DNA of 64,000 nt from Chrysogorgia sp. JL179-B06 (lineage: Eukaryota > Cnidaria > Anthozoa > Scleralcyonacea > Chrysogorgiidae): contig JAYKKM010000306.1 in NCBI GenBank assembly GCA_035772405.1, positions 124,001 to 188,000 on the forward strand, read 5' to 3'. Position 1 is the first letter of the stretch. Every line of letters begins with the position of its first letter. The position numbers and the translations under genes are program-made. Of this stretch, positions 1-16,000 are shown piece after piece. A model generated the notes under the pieces. The model was not told where the DNA came from. It did not search any database and saw only the letters and a program-made list of their open reading frames with translations.

Positions 1-3000
1 TAAGTATACACCAACCTTTTAGAGTATTCGTTTGTATATTTCTTTATAAGTACACCAAACTTTTAGATTATTCGTTTGTATATTTCTTTATAAGTACACC
101 AACCTTTTAGAGTATTCGTTTGTATATTTCTTTATAAGTACACCAACCTTTTAGATTATTCGTTTGTATAATTCTTCATAAGTACACCACCAACATTTTA
201 GCGTATTCGTTTTTATATTTATTTATAAGTACACCACCCACCTTTAGAGTATTCGTTTGTATATATTTATTTATAAGTACAACCCACCTTTTACAGTATT
301 CGTTTGTATATTTGTTTATAAGTACACCACCAACCTTTTAGAATATTCGTTTGTATATATTTGTTATAAGTACACCACCAACCTTTTTGAGTATTCGTTT
401 GTATATTTGTTTATAAGTACACCACCAACCTTTTAGAGTATTCGTTTGTATATTTCTTTATAAATACACCACCAACCTTTTAGAGTATTCGTTTGTATAT
501 ATTTTTATAACTACACCAACCTTTTATAGTATTCGTTTGTATATTTCTTTATAAGTACACCAACCTTTTAGATTATTCGTTTGTATATTTCTTGATAAGT
601 ACACCAACCTTTCAGAGTATTCGTTTGTATATTTATTTATAAGTACACCCACCTTTTACAGTATTCGTTTGTATATTTGTTTATAAGTACACCACCAACC
701 TTTTAGAATATTCGTTTGTATATATTTGTTATAAGTACACCACCAACCTTTTAGAGTATTCGTTTCTATATATTTTTATAAATACACCAACCTTTTAGAG
801 TATTCGTTTGTATATTTCTTTATAAGTATACCACCAACCTTTTAGAGTATTCGTTTGTATATTTCTTTATAAGTACACCAACCTTTTAGAGTATTCGTTT
901 GTATATATTTCTTTATAAGTACACAAACCTTTTAGAGTATTCGTTTGTATATTTCTTTATAAGTATACCACCAACCTTTTAGAGTATTCGTTTGTATATT
1001 TCTTTATAAGTACACCAAACTTTTAGATTATTCGTTTGTATATTTCTTTATAAGTACACCAACCTTTTAGAGTATTCGTTTGTATATTTCTTTATAAGTA
1101 CACCAACCTTTTATATTATTCGTTTGTATAATTCTTCATAAGTACACCACCAACATTTTAGCGTATTCGTTTTTATATTTATTTATAAGTACACCACCCA
1201 CCTTTAGAGTATTCGTTTGTATATATTTATTTATAAGTACACCCACCTTTTACAGTATTCGTTTGTATATTTGTTTATAAGTACACCACCAACCTTTTAG
1301 AATATTCGTTTGTATATATTTGTTATAAGTGCACCACCAACCTTTTAGAGTATTCGTTTCTATATATTTTTATAAATACACCAACCTTTTAGAGTATTCG
1401 TTTGTATATTTCTTGATAAGTACACCACCAACCTTTTAGAGTATTCGTTTGTATATTTCTTTATAAGTCCACCACCAACCTTTTTGAGTATTCGTTTGTA
1501 TATTTGTTTATAAGTACACCACCAACCTTTTAGAGTATTCGTTTGTATATTTCTTTATAAATACACCACCAACCTTTTAGAGTATTCGTTTGTATATATT
1601 TTTATAACTACACCAAACTTTTATAGTATTCGTTTGTATATTTCTTTATAAGTACACCAACCTTTTAGATTATTCGTTTGTATATTTCTTGATAAGTACA
1701 CCAACCTTTCAGAGTATTCGTTTGTATATTTCTTTATAAGTACACCCACCTTTTACAGTATTCGTTTGTATATTTGTTTATAAGTACACCACCAACCTTT
1801 TAGAATATTCGTTTGTATATATTTGTTATAAGTACACCACCAACCTTTTAGAGTATTCGTTTCTATATATTTTTATAAATACACCAACCTTTTAGAGTAT
1901 TCGTTTGTATATTTCTTGATAAGTACACCACCAATCTTTTAGAGTATTCGTTTGTATATTTCTTTATAAGTACACCACCAACCTTTTTGAGTATTCGTTT
2001 GTATATTTGTTTATAAGTACACCACCAACCTTTTAGAGTATTCGTTTGTATATTTCTTTATAAATACACCACCAACCTTTTAGAGTATTCGTTTGTATAT
2101 ATTTTTATAACTACACCAACCTTTTATAGTATTAGTTTGTATATTTCTTTATGAGTACACCAACCTTTTAGAGTATTCGTTTGTATATTTCTTTATAAGT
2201 ACACCACCAACCTTTTAGAGTATTCGTTTGTATATTTCTTTATAAGTAAACCACCAAACTTTTTGAGTATTCGTTTCTATATTTGTTTATAAGTACGACC
2301 CACCTTTAGAGTATTCGTTTGTATATATTTCTTTATAAGTACACCCACCTTTTACAGTATTCGTTTGTATATTTGTTTATAAGTACACCACCAACCTTTT
2401 AGAATATTCGTTTGTATATATTTGTTATAAGTACACCACCAACCTTTTAGAGTATTCTTTTCTATATATTTTTATAACTACACCAACCTTTTAGAGTATT
2501 CGTTTGTATATTTCTTGATAAGTACACCACCAACCTTTTAGAGTATTCGTTTGTATATTTCGTTATAAATACACCACCAACCTTTTAGAGTATTCGTTTG
2601 TATATATTTTTATAACTACACCAACCTTTTATAGTATTCGTTTGTATATTTCTTTATAAGTACACCAACCTTTTAGAGTATTCGTTTGTATATTTCTTTA
2701 TAAGTACACCACCAACCTTTTAGAGTATTCGTTTCTATATTTCTTTATAAGTACACCAACCTTTTAAAGTATTCGTTTCTATATTTCTTTATAAGTACAC
2801 CACCAACCTTTTGGAGAATTCGTTTGTATATTTCTTTATAAGTACACCAATCTTTTAGATTATTAGTTTGTATATTTCTTTATAAGTACACCAATCTTTT
2901 AAATTATTCGTTTGTATATTTCTTTATAAGTACACCAACCTTTTAGAGTATACGTTTGTATATTTGTTTATAAGTACACCACCAACCTTTTAGAGTATTC

Positions 3001-6000
3001 GTTTGTGTATTTCTTTATAAGTACACCACCAACCTTTTAGAGTACTCGTTTGTATATTTCTTTATAAGTACACCACCCACCTTTAGAGTATTCGTTTGTA
3101 TATATTTCTTTATAAGTACACCCACCTTTTACAGCATTCGTTTGTATATATTTCTTTATAAGTACACCAACCTTTTAGAGTATTCGTTTGTATATTTCTT
3201 TATAAGTATACCACCAACCTTTTAGAGTATTCGTTTGTATATTTCTTTATAAGTACACCAATCTTTTAGATTATTCGTTTGTTTATTTCTTTATAAGAAC
3301 ACCAACCTTTTAGATTATTCGTTTGTATATTTCTTGATAAGTACACCAGCCTTTTAGAGTATTCGTTTGTATATTTCTTTATAAGTACACCAAGCTTTTA
3401 GAGTATTTGTTTGTAAGTACACCAACCTTTTAGAGTATTCGTTTGTATAATAAGTACACAAACCTTTTAGAGTATTCGTTTGTATATTTCTTTATAAGTA
3501 TACCACCAACCTTTTAGAGTATTCGTTTGTATATTTCTTTATAAGTACACCAACCTTTTAGATTATTCGTTTGTATATTTCTTTATAAGTACACCAACCT
3601 TTTAGAGTATTCGTTTGTATATTTATTTATAAGTACACCAACCTTTTAGATTATTCGTTTGTATATTTCTTGATAAGTACACCAACCTTTTAGAGTATTC
3701 GTTTGTATATTTATTTGTAAGTACACCAACCTTTTAGAGTATTCGTTTGTATATTTGTTTATCAGTACACCACCAACCTTTTAGAGTATTCGTTTGTATA
3801 TTTGTTGATAAGTACACCAACCTTTTAGAGTATTCGTTTGTATATTTGTTTATAAGTACACAAATCTTTTAGAGTATTCGTTTGTATATTTGTTTATAAG
3901 TACACCACCAACCTTTTAGAGTATTCTTTTGTATATTTTTTATAAGCACACCACCAACCTTTTAGAGTATTCGTTTGTATATTTATTTATAAATACACCA
4001 ACCTTTTACAGTATTCGTTTGTATATTTATTTATAAGTACACCAGCCTTTTAGAGTATTCGTTTGTATATTTCTTTATAAGTACACCAACCTTTTAGAGT
4101 ATTCGTTTGTATATTTCTTTATAAGTACACCAACCTTTTAGAGTATTCGTTTGTATATTTGTTTATAAATACACCAAACTTTTAGAGTATTCGTTTGTAT
4201 ATTTCTTTATAAGTACACCAACCTTTTAGAGTATTCGTTTGTATATTTGTTTATTAGTACACCAATCTTTTAGAGTATTCGTTTGTATATTTGTTTATAA
4301 GTACACCGACCTTTTAGAGTATTCGTTTGTATATTTGTTTATGAGTACACCACCAACCTTTTAGAGTATTCGTTTGTATATTTGTTGATAAGTACACCAA
4401 CCTTTTAGAGTATTCGTTTGTATATTTGTTTATAAGTACACAAACCTTTTAGAGTATTCCTTTGTATATTTGTTTATAAGTACACCAACCTTTTTGAGTA
4501 TTCGTTTGTATATTTGTTTATAATTACACAAATCTTTTAGAGTATTCGTTTGTATATTTGTTTATAAGTACACCTACCTTTTAGAGTATTATTTTGTATC
4601 TTTGTTTATAAGTATACCACCAACCTTTTAGAGTATTCGTTTGTATATATTTTTTATAAGTACTCCACCAACCTTTTAGAGTATTCGTTTGTATATATTT
4701 TTATAACTACACAAACCTTTTAGAGTATTCGTTTGTATATTTGTTTATAAGTACACAAATCTTTTAGAGTATTCGTTTGTATATTTGTTTATAAGTACAC
4801 CAACCTTTTAGAGTATTCGTTGGTATATTTCTTTATAACTACACCACCAACCTTTTAGAGTATTCGTTTGTATATGTGTTGATAAGTACACCAACCTTTT
4901 AGAGTATTCGTTTGTATATTTATTTATAAGTACACAAACCTTTTAGAGTATTCGTTTGTATATTTGTTTATAAGTACACCAACCTTTTAGAGTATTCGTT
5001 TGTATATTTCTTTATAAGTACACCAACCTTTTAGATTATTCGTTTGTATATTTCTTGATAAGTACACCACCAACCTTTTAGAGTATGCCTTAGTATATTT
5101 CTTTATTAGTACACCACCAACCTTTTAGAGTATTCGTTTGTATATTTCTTTATAAGTACACCAATCTTTTAGATTATTAGTTTGTATATTTCTTTATAAG
5201 TACACCAACCTTTTAGAGTATTCGTTTGTATATTTGTTTATAAGTACACCACCAACCTTTTAGAGTACTCGTTTGTATATTTCATTATAAGTACACCACC
5301 CACCTTTAGAGTATTCTTTTGTATATATTTCTTTATAAGTACACCCACCTTTTACAGTATTCTTTTGTATATATTTCTTTATAAGTACACAAACCTTTTA
5401 GAGTATTCGTTTGTATATTTATTTATAAGTATACCACCAAACTTTTAGAGTATTCGTTTGTATATTTCTTTATAAGTACACCAAACTTTTAGATTATTCG
5501 TTTGTATATTTCTTTATAAGTACACCAACCTTTTAGAGTATTCGTTTGTATATTTATTTATAAGTACACCAACCTTTTAGATTATTCGTTTGTATATTTC
5601 TTGATAAGTACACCAACCTTTTAGAGTATTCGTTTGTATATTTATTTATAAGTACACCAACCTTTTAGAGTATTCGTTTGTATATTTGTTTATAAGTACA
5701 CCACCAACCTTTTTAGAGTATTCGTTTGTATATTTCTTTATAAGTACATCAACTTTTAGAGTATTCGTTCGTATATTTCTTTATAAGTACACCAACCTTT
5801 TAGAGTATTCGTTTGTATATTTGTTTATAGGTACACCAACCTTTTAGAGTATTCCTTTTTCTATATTTGTTTATAAGTACAGCAACCTTTTAGAGTATTT
5901 GTTTGTAAGTACACCAACCTTTTAGAGTATTCGTTTGTATATATTTCTTTATAAGTACACCAACCTTTTAGAGTATTCGTTTGTATATTTCTTTATAAGT

Positions 6001-6289
6001 ATACCATCAACCTTTTAGAGTATTCGTTTGTATATTTCTTTATAAGTACACCAACCTTTTAGAGTAATTGTTTGTAAGTACACCAACCTTTTAGAGTATT
6101 CGTTTGTATATATTTCTTTATAAGTACACAAACCTTTTAGAGTATTCGTTTGTATATTTCTTTATAAGTATACCACCAACCTTTTAGAGTATTCGTTTGT
6201 ATATTTCTTTATAAGTACACCAACCTTTTAGAGTATTCGTTGTATATATTTCTTTATAAGTACACAAACCTTTTAGAGTATTCGTTTGT

Positions 6290-9200
6290 ATATTTCTTTA
6301 TAAGTATACCACCAACCTTTTAGAGTATTCGTTTGTATATTTCTTTATAAGTACACCAAACTTTTAGATTATTCGTTTGTATATTTCTTTATAAGTACAC
6401 CAACCTTTTAGAGTATTCGTTTGTATATTTCTTTATAAGTACACCAACCTTTTAGATTATTCGTTTGTATAATTCTTCATAAGTACACCACCAACATTTT
6501 AGCGTATTCGTTTTTATATTTATTTATAAGTACACCACCCACCTTTAGAGTATTCGTTTGTATATATTTATTTATAAGTACACCCACCTTTTACAGTATT
6601 CGTTTGTATATTTGTTTATAAGTACACCACCAACCTTTTAGAATATTCGTTTGTATATATTTGTTATAAGTACACCACCAACCTTTTTGAGTATTCGTTT
6701 GTATATTTGTTTATAAGTACACCACCCACCTTTAGAGTATTCGTTTGTATATATTTATTTATAAGTACACCCACCTTTTACAGTATTCGTTTGTATATTT
6801 GTTTATAAGTACACCACCAACCTTTTAGAATATTCGTTTGTATATATTTGTTATAAGTACACCACCAACCTTTTTGAGTATTCGTTTGTATATTTGTTTA
6901 TAAGTACACCACCAACCTTTTAGAGTATTCGTTTGTATATTTCTTTATAAATACACCACCAACCTTTTAGAGTATTCGTTTGTATATATTTTTATAACTA
7001 CACCAACCTTTTATAGTATTCGTTTGTATATTTCTTTATAAGTACACCAACCTTTTAGATTATTCGTTTGTATATTTCTTGATAAGTACACCAACCTTTC
7101 AGAGTATTCGTTTGTATATTTATTTATAAGTACACCCACCTTTTACAGTATTCGTTTGTATATTTGTTTATAAGTACACCACCAACCTTTTAGAATATTT
7201 GTTTGTATATATTTGTTATAAGTACACCACCAACCTTTTAGAGTATTCGTTTCTATATATTTTTATAAATACACCAACCTTTTAGAGTATTCGTTTGTAT
7301 ATTTCTTTATAAGTATACCACCAACCTTTTAGAGTATTCGTTTGTATATTTCTTTATAAGTACACCAACCTTTTAGAGTATTCGTTTGTATATATTTCTT
7401 TATAAGTACACCATCAACCTTTTGGAGAATTCGTTTGTATATTTCTTTATAAGTACACCAATCTTTTAGATTATTAGTTTGTATATTTCTTTATAAGTAC
7501 ACCAACCTTTTAAATTATTCGTTTGTATATTTCTTTATAAGTACACCAACCTTTTAGAGTATACGTTTGTATATTTGTTTATAAGTACACCACCAACCTT
7601 TTAGAGTATTCGTTTGTGTATTTCTTTATAAGTACACCACCAACCTTTTAGAGTACTGGTTTGTATATTTCTTTATAAGTACACCACCCACCTTTAGAGT
7701 ATTCGTTTGTATATATTTCTTTATAAGTACACCCACCTTTTACAGTATTCGTTTGTATATATTTCTTTATAAGTACACCAACCTTTTAGAGTATTCGTTT
7801 GTATATTTCTTTATAAGTATACCACCAACCTTTTAGAGTATTATTTCTTTATAAGTACACCAATCTTTTAGATTATTCGTTTGTTTATTTCTTTATAAGA
7901 ACACCAACCTTTTAGATTATTCGTTTGTATATTTCTTGATAAGTACACCACCCACCTTTAGAGTATTCTTTTGTATATATTTCTTTATAAGTACACCCAC
8001 CTTTTACAGTATTCTTTTGTATATTTATTTATAAGTACACCAACCTTTTAGAGTATTCCTTTTTCTATATTTGTTTATAAGTACACCAAGCTTTTAGAGT
8101 ATTTGTTTGTAAGTACACCAACCTTTTAGAGTATTCGTTTGTATAATAAGTAGACAAACCTTTTAGAGTATTCGTTTGTATATTTCTTTATAAGTATACC
8201 ACCAACCTTTTAGAGTATTCGTTTGTATATTTCTTTATAAGTACACCAACCTTTTAGATTATTCGTTTGTATATTTCTTTATAAGTACACCAACCTTTTA
8301 GAGTATTCGTTTGTATATTTATTTATAAGTACACCAACCTTTTAGATTATTCGTTTGTATATTTCTTGATAAGTACACCAACATTTTAGAGTATTCGTTT
8401 GTATATTTATTTATAAGTACACCAACCTTTTAGAGTATTCGTTTGTATATTTGTTTATCAGTACACCACCAACCTTTTAGAGTATTCGTTTGTATATTTG
8501 TTGATAAGTACACCAACCTTTTAGAGTATTCGTTTGTATATTTGTTTATAAGTACACCAACCTTTTAGAGTATTCCTTTTTCTATATTTGTTGATAAGTA
8601 CACCAACCTTTTAGAGTATTTGTCTGTAAGTACACCAACCTTTTAGAGTATTCGTTTGTATATTTCTTTATAAGTACACCACCAACCTTTTAGAGTATTC
8701 GTTTGTATATTTGTTCATAAGTACACCGACCTTTTAGAGTATTCGTTTGTATATTTGTTTATAAGTACACCACCAAACTTTTAGAGTATTCGTTTGTGTA
8801 TTTCTTTATAAGTACACCACCAACCTTTTAGAGTACTCGTTTGTATATTTCATTATAAGTACACCACCCACCTTTAGAGTATTCTTTTGTATATTTGTTC
8901 ATAAGTACACCGACCTTTTAGAGTATTAGTTTGTATATGTGTTGATAAGTACACCAAACTTTTAGAGTATTCGTTTGTATATTTATTTATAAGTACACCA
9001 ACCTTTTAGATTATTCGTTTGTATAATTCTTTATAAGTACACCACCAACATTTTAGCGTATTCGTTTTTATATTTATTTATAAGTACACCACCCACCTTT
9101 AGAGTATTCGTTTGTATATATTTCTTTATAAGTACACCCACCTTTTACAGTATTAGTTTGTATATTTGTTTATAAGTACACCACCAACCTTTTAGAATAT

Positions 9201-9685
9201 TCGTTTGTATATATTTGTTATAAGTACACCACCAACCTTTTAGAGTATTCCTTTCTAGAGTATTCGTTTGTATATTTCTTGATAAGTACACCACCAACCT
9301 TTTGGAGTATTCGTTTGTATATTTCTTTATAAGTACACCACCCACCTTTAGAGTATTCTTTTGTATATATTTCTTTATAAGTACACCCACCTTTTACAGT
9401 ATTCTTTTGTATATATTTCTTGATAAGTACACAAACCTTTTAGAGTATTCGTTTGTATATTTATTTATAAGTATACCACCAAACTTTTAGAGTATTCGTT
9501 TGTATATTTCTTTATAAGTACACCAAACTTTTAGATTATTCGTTTGTATATTTCTTTATAAGTACACCAACCTTTTAGAGTATTCGTTTGTATATTTATT
9601 TATAAGTACACTAACCTTTTAGATTATTCGTTTGTATATTTCTTTATAAGTACACCAACCTTTTAGAGTATTCGTTTGTATATTT
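6290..9685. repeat. Higher-order repeat block A of the minisatellite (~3.39 kb)
   Basis: The order of monomer variants here is repeated almost exactly in the next block. Markers: the AATTCTTCAT variant at 6471 recurs at 9861 (offset 3390), and the stretch 9145-9390 recurs at 12547-12792 (offset 3402). Boundaries are approximate because any monomer can be taken as the start. Parts of this block also occur as shorter, rearranged segments at 1-2700, 13090-14300 and 16200-17100. Confidence 0.85.
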
Positions 9686-12600
9686 CTTTATAAGTATACC
9701 ACCAACCTTTTAGAGTATTCGTTTGTATATTTCTTTATAAGTACACCAAACTTTTAGATTATTCGTTTGTATATTTCTTTATAAGTACACCAACCTTTTA
9801 GAGTATTCGTTTGTATATTTCTTTATAAGTACACCAACCTTTTAGATTATTCGTTTGTATAATTCTTCATAAGTACACCACCAACATTTTAGCGTATTCG
9901 TTTTTTATATTTATTTATAAGTACACCACCCACCTTTAGAGTATTCGTTTGTATATATTTATTTATAAGTACACCCACCTTTTACAGTATTCGTTTGTAT
10001 ATTTGTTAATAAGTACACCACCAACCTTTTAGAATATTCGTTTGTATATATTTGTTATAAGTACAACCACCAACCTTTTTGAGTATTCGTTTGTATATTT
10101 GTTTATAAGTACACCACCCACCTTTAGAGTATTCGTTTGTATATATTTATTTATAAGTACACCCACCTTTTACAGTATTCGTTTGTATATTTGTTTATAA
10201 GTACACCACCAACCTTTTAGAATATTCGTTTGTATATATTTGTTATAAGTACACCACCAACCTTTTTGAGTATTCGTTTGTATATTTGTTTATAAGTACA
10301 CCACCAACCTTTTAGAGTATTCGTTTGTATATTTCTTTATAAATACACCACCAACCTTTTAGAGTATTCGTTTGTATATATTTTTATAACTACACCAACC
10401 TTTTATAGTATTCGTTTGTATATTTCTTTATAAGTACACCAACCTTTTAGATTATTCGTTTGTATATTTCTTGATAAGTACACCAACCTTTCAGAGTATT
10501 CGTTTGTATATTTATTTATAAGTACACCCACCTTTTACAGTATTCGTTTGTATATTTGTTTATAAGTACACCACCAACCTTTTAGAATATTTGTTTGTAT
10601 ATATTTGTTATAAGTACACCACCAACCTTTTAGAGTATTCGTTTCTATATATTTTTATAAATACACCAAACCTTTTAGAGTATTCGTTTGTATATTTCTT
10701 TATAAGTATACCACCAACCTTTTAGAGTATTCGTTTGTATATTTCTTTATAAGTACACCAACCTTTTAGAGTATTCGTTTGTATATATTTCTTTATAAGT
10801 ACAACCATCAACCTTTTGGAGAATTCGTTTGTATATTTCTTTATAAGTACACCAATCTTTTAGATTATTAGTTTGTATATTTCTTTATAAGTACACCAAC
10901 CTTTTAAATTATTCGTTTGTATATTTCTTTATAAGTACAACCAACCTTTTAGAGTATACGTTTTGTATATTTGTTTATAAGTACACCACCAACCTTTTAG
11001 AGTATTCGTTTTGTGTATTTCTTTATAAGTACACCACCAACCTTTTAGAGTACTGGTTTGTATATTTCTTTATAAGTACACCCACCCACCTTTAGAGTAT
11101 TCGTTTGTATATATTTCTTTATAAGTACACCCACCTTTTACAGTATTCGTTTGTATATATTTCTTTATAAGTACACCAACCTTTTAGAGTATTCGTTTGT
11201 ATATTTCTTTATAAGTATACCACCAACCTTTTAGAGTATTATTTCTTTATAAGTACACCAATCTTTTAGATTATTCGTTTGTTTATTTCTTTATAAGAAC
11301 ACCAAACCTTTTGGATTATTCGTTTGTATATTTCTTGATAAGTACACCACCCACCTTTAGAGTATTCTTTTGTATATATTTCTTTATAAGTACACCCACC
11401 TTTTACAGTATTCTTTTGTATATTTATTTATAAGTACACCAACCTTTTAGAGTATTCCTTTTTCTATATTTGTTTATAAGTACACCAAGCTTTTAGAGTA
11501 TTTGTTTGTAAGTACACCAACCTTTTAGAGTATTCGTTTGTATAATAAGTAGACAAACCTTTTAGAGTATTCGTTTGTATATTTCTTTATAAGTATACCA
11601 CCAACCTTTTAGAGTATTCGTTTGTATATTTCTTTATAAGTACACCAACCTTTTAGATTATTCGTTTGTATATTTCTTTATAAGTACACCAACCTTTTAG
11701 AGTATTCGTTTGTATATTTATTTATAAGTACACCAACCTTTTAGATTATTCGTTTGTATATTTCTTGATAAGTACAACCAACATTTTAGAGTATTCGTTT
11801 TGTATATTTATTTATAAGTACACCAACCTTTTAGAGTATTCGTTTGTATATTTGTTTATCAGTACACCACCAACCTTTTAGAGTATTCGTTTGTATATTT
11901 GTTGATAAGTACACCAACCTTTTAGAGTATTCGTTTGTATATTTGTTTATAAGTACACCAACCTTTTAGAGTATTCCTTTTTCTATATTTGTTGATAAGT
12001 ACACCAACCTTTTAGAGTATTTGTCTGTAAGTACACCAACCTTTTAGAGTATTCGTTTGTATATTTCTTTATAAGTACACCACCAACCTTTTAGAGTATT
12101 CGTTTGTATATTTGTTCATAAGTACACCGACCTTTTAGAGTATTCGTTTGTATATTTGTTTATAAGTACACCACCAAACTTTTAGAGTATTCGTTTGTGT
12201 ATTTCTTTATAAGTACACCACCAACCTTTTAGAGTACTCGTTTGTATATTTCATTATAAGTACACCACCCACCTTTAGAGTATTCTTTTGTATATTTGTT
12301 CATAAGTACACCGACCTTTTAGAGTATTAGTTTGTATATGTGTTGATAAGTACACCAAACTTTTAGAGTATTCGTTTGTATATTTATTTATAAGTACACC
12401 AACCTTTTAGATTATTCGTTTGTATAATTCTTTATAAGTACACCACCAACATTTTAGCGTATTCGTTTTTATATTTATTTATAAGTACAACCACCCACCT
12501 TTAGAGTATTCGTTTGTATATATTTCTTTATAAGTACACCCACCTTTTACAGTATTAGTTTGTATATTTGTTTATAAGTACACCACCAACCTTTTAGAAT

Positions 12601-13087
12601 ATTCGTTTGTATATATTTGTTATAAGTACACCACCAACCTTTTAGAGTATTCCTTTCTAGAGTATTCGTTTGTATATTTCTTGATAAGTACACCACCAAC
12701 CTTTTGGAGTATTCGTTTGTATATTTCTTTATAAGTACACCACCCACCTTTAGAGTATTCTTTTGTATATATTTCTTTATAAGTACACCCACCTTTTACA
12801 GTATTCTTTTGTATATATTTCTTGATAAGTACACAAACCTTTTAGAGTATTCGTTTGTATATTTATTTATAAGTATACCACCAAACTTTTAGAGTATTCG
12901 TTTGTATATTTCTTTATAAGTACACCAAACTTTTAGATTATTCGTTTGTATATTTCTTTATAAGTACACCAACCTTTTAGAGTATTCGTTTGTATATTTA
13001 TTTATAAGTACACTAACCTTTTAGATTATTCGTTTGTATATTTCTTTATAAGTACACCAACCTTTTAGAGTATTCGTTTGTATATTT
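9686..13087. repeat. Higher-order repeat block B of the minisatellite (~3.40 kb)
   Basis: Near-identical second copy of the preceding block. It differs mainly by about a dozen extra single bases, for example GTACAACC where block A has GTACACC, and GTTTTGTG where block A has GTTTGTG. These account for the drift of offset from 3390 to 3402. The match stops near 13085, where block A continues with a TTTCTTTATAAGTATACC monomer and block B with TTTATTTATAAGTACACC. Confidence 0.85.
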
Positions 13088-16000
13088 ATTTATAAGTACA
13101 CCAACCTTTTAGATTATTCGTTTGTATATTTCTTGATAAGTACACTAACCTTTTAGAGTATTCGTTTGTATATTTATTTATAAGTACACCAACCTTTTAG
13201 AGTATTCGTTTGTATATTTGTTTATAAGTACACCAACCTTTTAGAGTATTCCTTTTTCTATATTTGTTGATAAGTACACCAACCTTTTAGAGTATTTGTC
13301 TGTAAGTACACCAACCTTTTAGAGTATTCGTTTGTATATTTCTTTATAAGTACACCACCAACCTTTTAGAGTATTCGTTTGTATATTTGTTCATAAGTAC
13401 ACCGACCTTTTAGAGTATTCGTTTGTATATTTGTTTATAAGTACACCACCAACCTTTTAGAGTATTCGTTTGTGTATTTCTTTATAAGTACACCACCAAC
13501 CTTTTAGAGTACTCGTTTGTATATTTCATTATAAGTACACCACCCACATTTAGAGTATTCTTTTGTATATTTGTTCATAAGTACACCGACCTTTTAGAGT
13601 ATTCGTTTGTATATGTGTTGATAAGTACACCAACCTTTTAGAGTATTCGTTTGTATATTTATTTATAAGTACACCAACCTTTTAGATTATTCGTTTGTAT
13701 AATTCTTTATAAGTACACCACCAACATTTTAACGTATTCGTTTTTATATTTATTTATAAGTACACCACCCACCTTTAGAGTATTCATTTGTATATATTTC
13801 TTTATAAGTACACCCACCTTTTACAGTATTCGTTTGTATATTTGTTTATAAGTACACCACCAACCTTTTAGAATATTCGTTTGTATATATTTGTTATAAG
13901 TACACCACCAACCTTTTAGAGTATTCTTTTCTATATATTTTTATAACTACACCAACCTTTTAGAGTATTCGTTTGTATATTTCTTGATAAGTACACCACC
14001 AACCTTTTAGAGTATTCGTTTGTATATTTCTTTATAAGTACACCACCCACCTTTAGAGTATTCTTTTGTATATATTTCTTTATAAGTACACCCACCTTTT
14101 ACAGTATTCTTTTGTATATATTTCTTGATAAGTACACAAACCTTTTAGAGTATTCGTTTGTATATTTATTTATAAGTATACCACCAAACTTTTAGAGTAT
14201 TCGTTTGTATATTTCTTTATAAGTACACCAAACTTTTAGATTATTCGTTCGTATATTTCTTTATAAGTACACCAACCTTTTAGAGTATTCGTTTGTATAT
14301 TTATTTATAAGTACACCAACCTTTTAGATTTATTCGTTTGTATATTTCTTGATAAGTACACCAACCTTTTAGAGTATTCGTTTGTATATTTATTTATAAG
14401 TACACCAACCTTTTAGAGTATTCGTTTGTATATTTGTTTATAAGTACACCACCAACCTTTTTAGAGTATTCGTTTGTATATTTCTTTATAAGTACATCAA
14501 CTTTTAGAGTATTCGTTTGTATATTTCTTTATAAGTACACCAACCTTTTAGAGTAATTCGTTTGTATATTTGTTTATAGGTACACCAACCTTTTACAGTA
14601 TTCCTTTTTCTATATTTGTTTATAAGTACAACCAACCTTTTAGAGTATTTGTTTGTAAGTACACCAACCTTTTAGAGTATTCGTTTGTATATATTTATTT
14701 ATAAGTACTCCAACCTTTTAGAGTATTCGTTTGTATATTTCTTTATAAGTATACCACCAACCTTTTAGAGTATTCGTTTGTATATTTCTTTATAAGCACA
14801 CCAACCTTTTAGAGTATTTGTTTGTAAGTACACCAACCTTTTAGAGTATTCGTTTGTATATATTTCTTTATAAGTACACAAACCTTTTAGAGTATTCGTT
14901 TGTATATTTCTTTATAAGTATACCACCAACCTTTTAGAGTATTCGTTTGTATATTTCTTTATAAGTACACCAACCTTTTAGAGTATTCGTTTGTATATAT
15001 TTCATTATAAGTACACAAACCTTTTAGAGTATTCGTTTGTATATTTCTTTATAAGTATACCACCAAACTTTTAGAGTATTCGTTTGTATATTTCTTTATA
15101 AGTACACGAAACTTTTAGATTATTCGTTTGTATATTTCTTTATAAGTATACCAACCTTTTAGGGTATTCGTTTGTATATTTATTTATAAGTACATCAACC
15201 TTTTAGATTATTCGTTTGTATATTTCTTGATAAGTACACCAACCTTTCAGAGTATTCGTTTGTATATTTATTTATAAGTACACCAACCTTTTAGAGTATT
15301 GGTTTGTATATTTGTTTATAAGTACACCACCAACCTTTTAGAGTATTCGTTTGTATATTTCTTTATAAGTACACCAACCTTTTAGAGTATTCGTTTGTAT
15401 ATTTCTTTATAAGTACACCACCAACCTTTTAGAGTATTCGTTTCTATATTTCTTTATAAGTACACCAACCTTTTAAAGTATTCGTTTCTATATTTCTTTA
15501 TAAGTACACCACCAACCTTTTAGAGTATTCGTTTGTATATTTATTTATAAGTACACCAATCTTTTAGATTATTAGTTTGTATATTTGTTTATAAGTACAC
15601 CACCAACCTTTTTAGAGTATTCGTTTGTATATTTCTTTATAAGTACATCAACTTTTAGAGTATTCGTTTGTATATTTCTTTATAAGTACACCAACCTTTT
15701 AGAGTATTCGTTTGTATATTTGTTTATAGGTACACCAACCTTTTAGAGTATTCCTTTTTCTATATTTGTTTATAAGTACACCAACCTTTTAGAGTATTTG
15801 TTTGTAAGTACACCAACCTTTTAGAGTATTCGTTTGTATATATTTATTTATAAGTACACCCACCTTTTACAGTATTCGTTTGTATATTTGTTTATAAGTA
15901 CACCACCAACCTTTTAGAATATTCGTTTGTATATATTTGTTATAAGTACACCACCAACCTTTTAGAGTATTCGTTTCTATATATTTTTATATATACACCA

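Noticed and set aside
9145..9490. Short open frames in the minisatellite (also 12547-12892, 16784-16972)
   Set aside because: They translate monomers (CIFLYKYTNLLEYSFVYFFI type) and recur only because the 3.4 kb block is duplicated.
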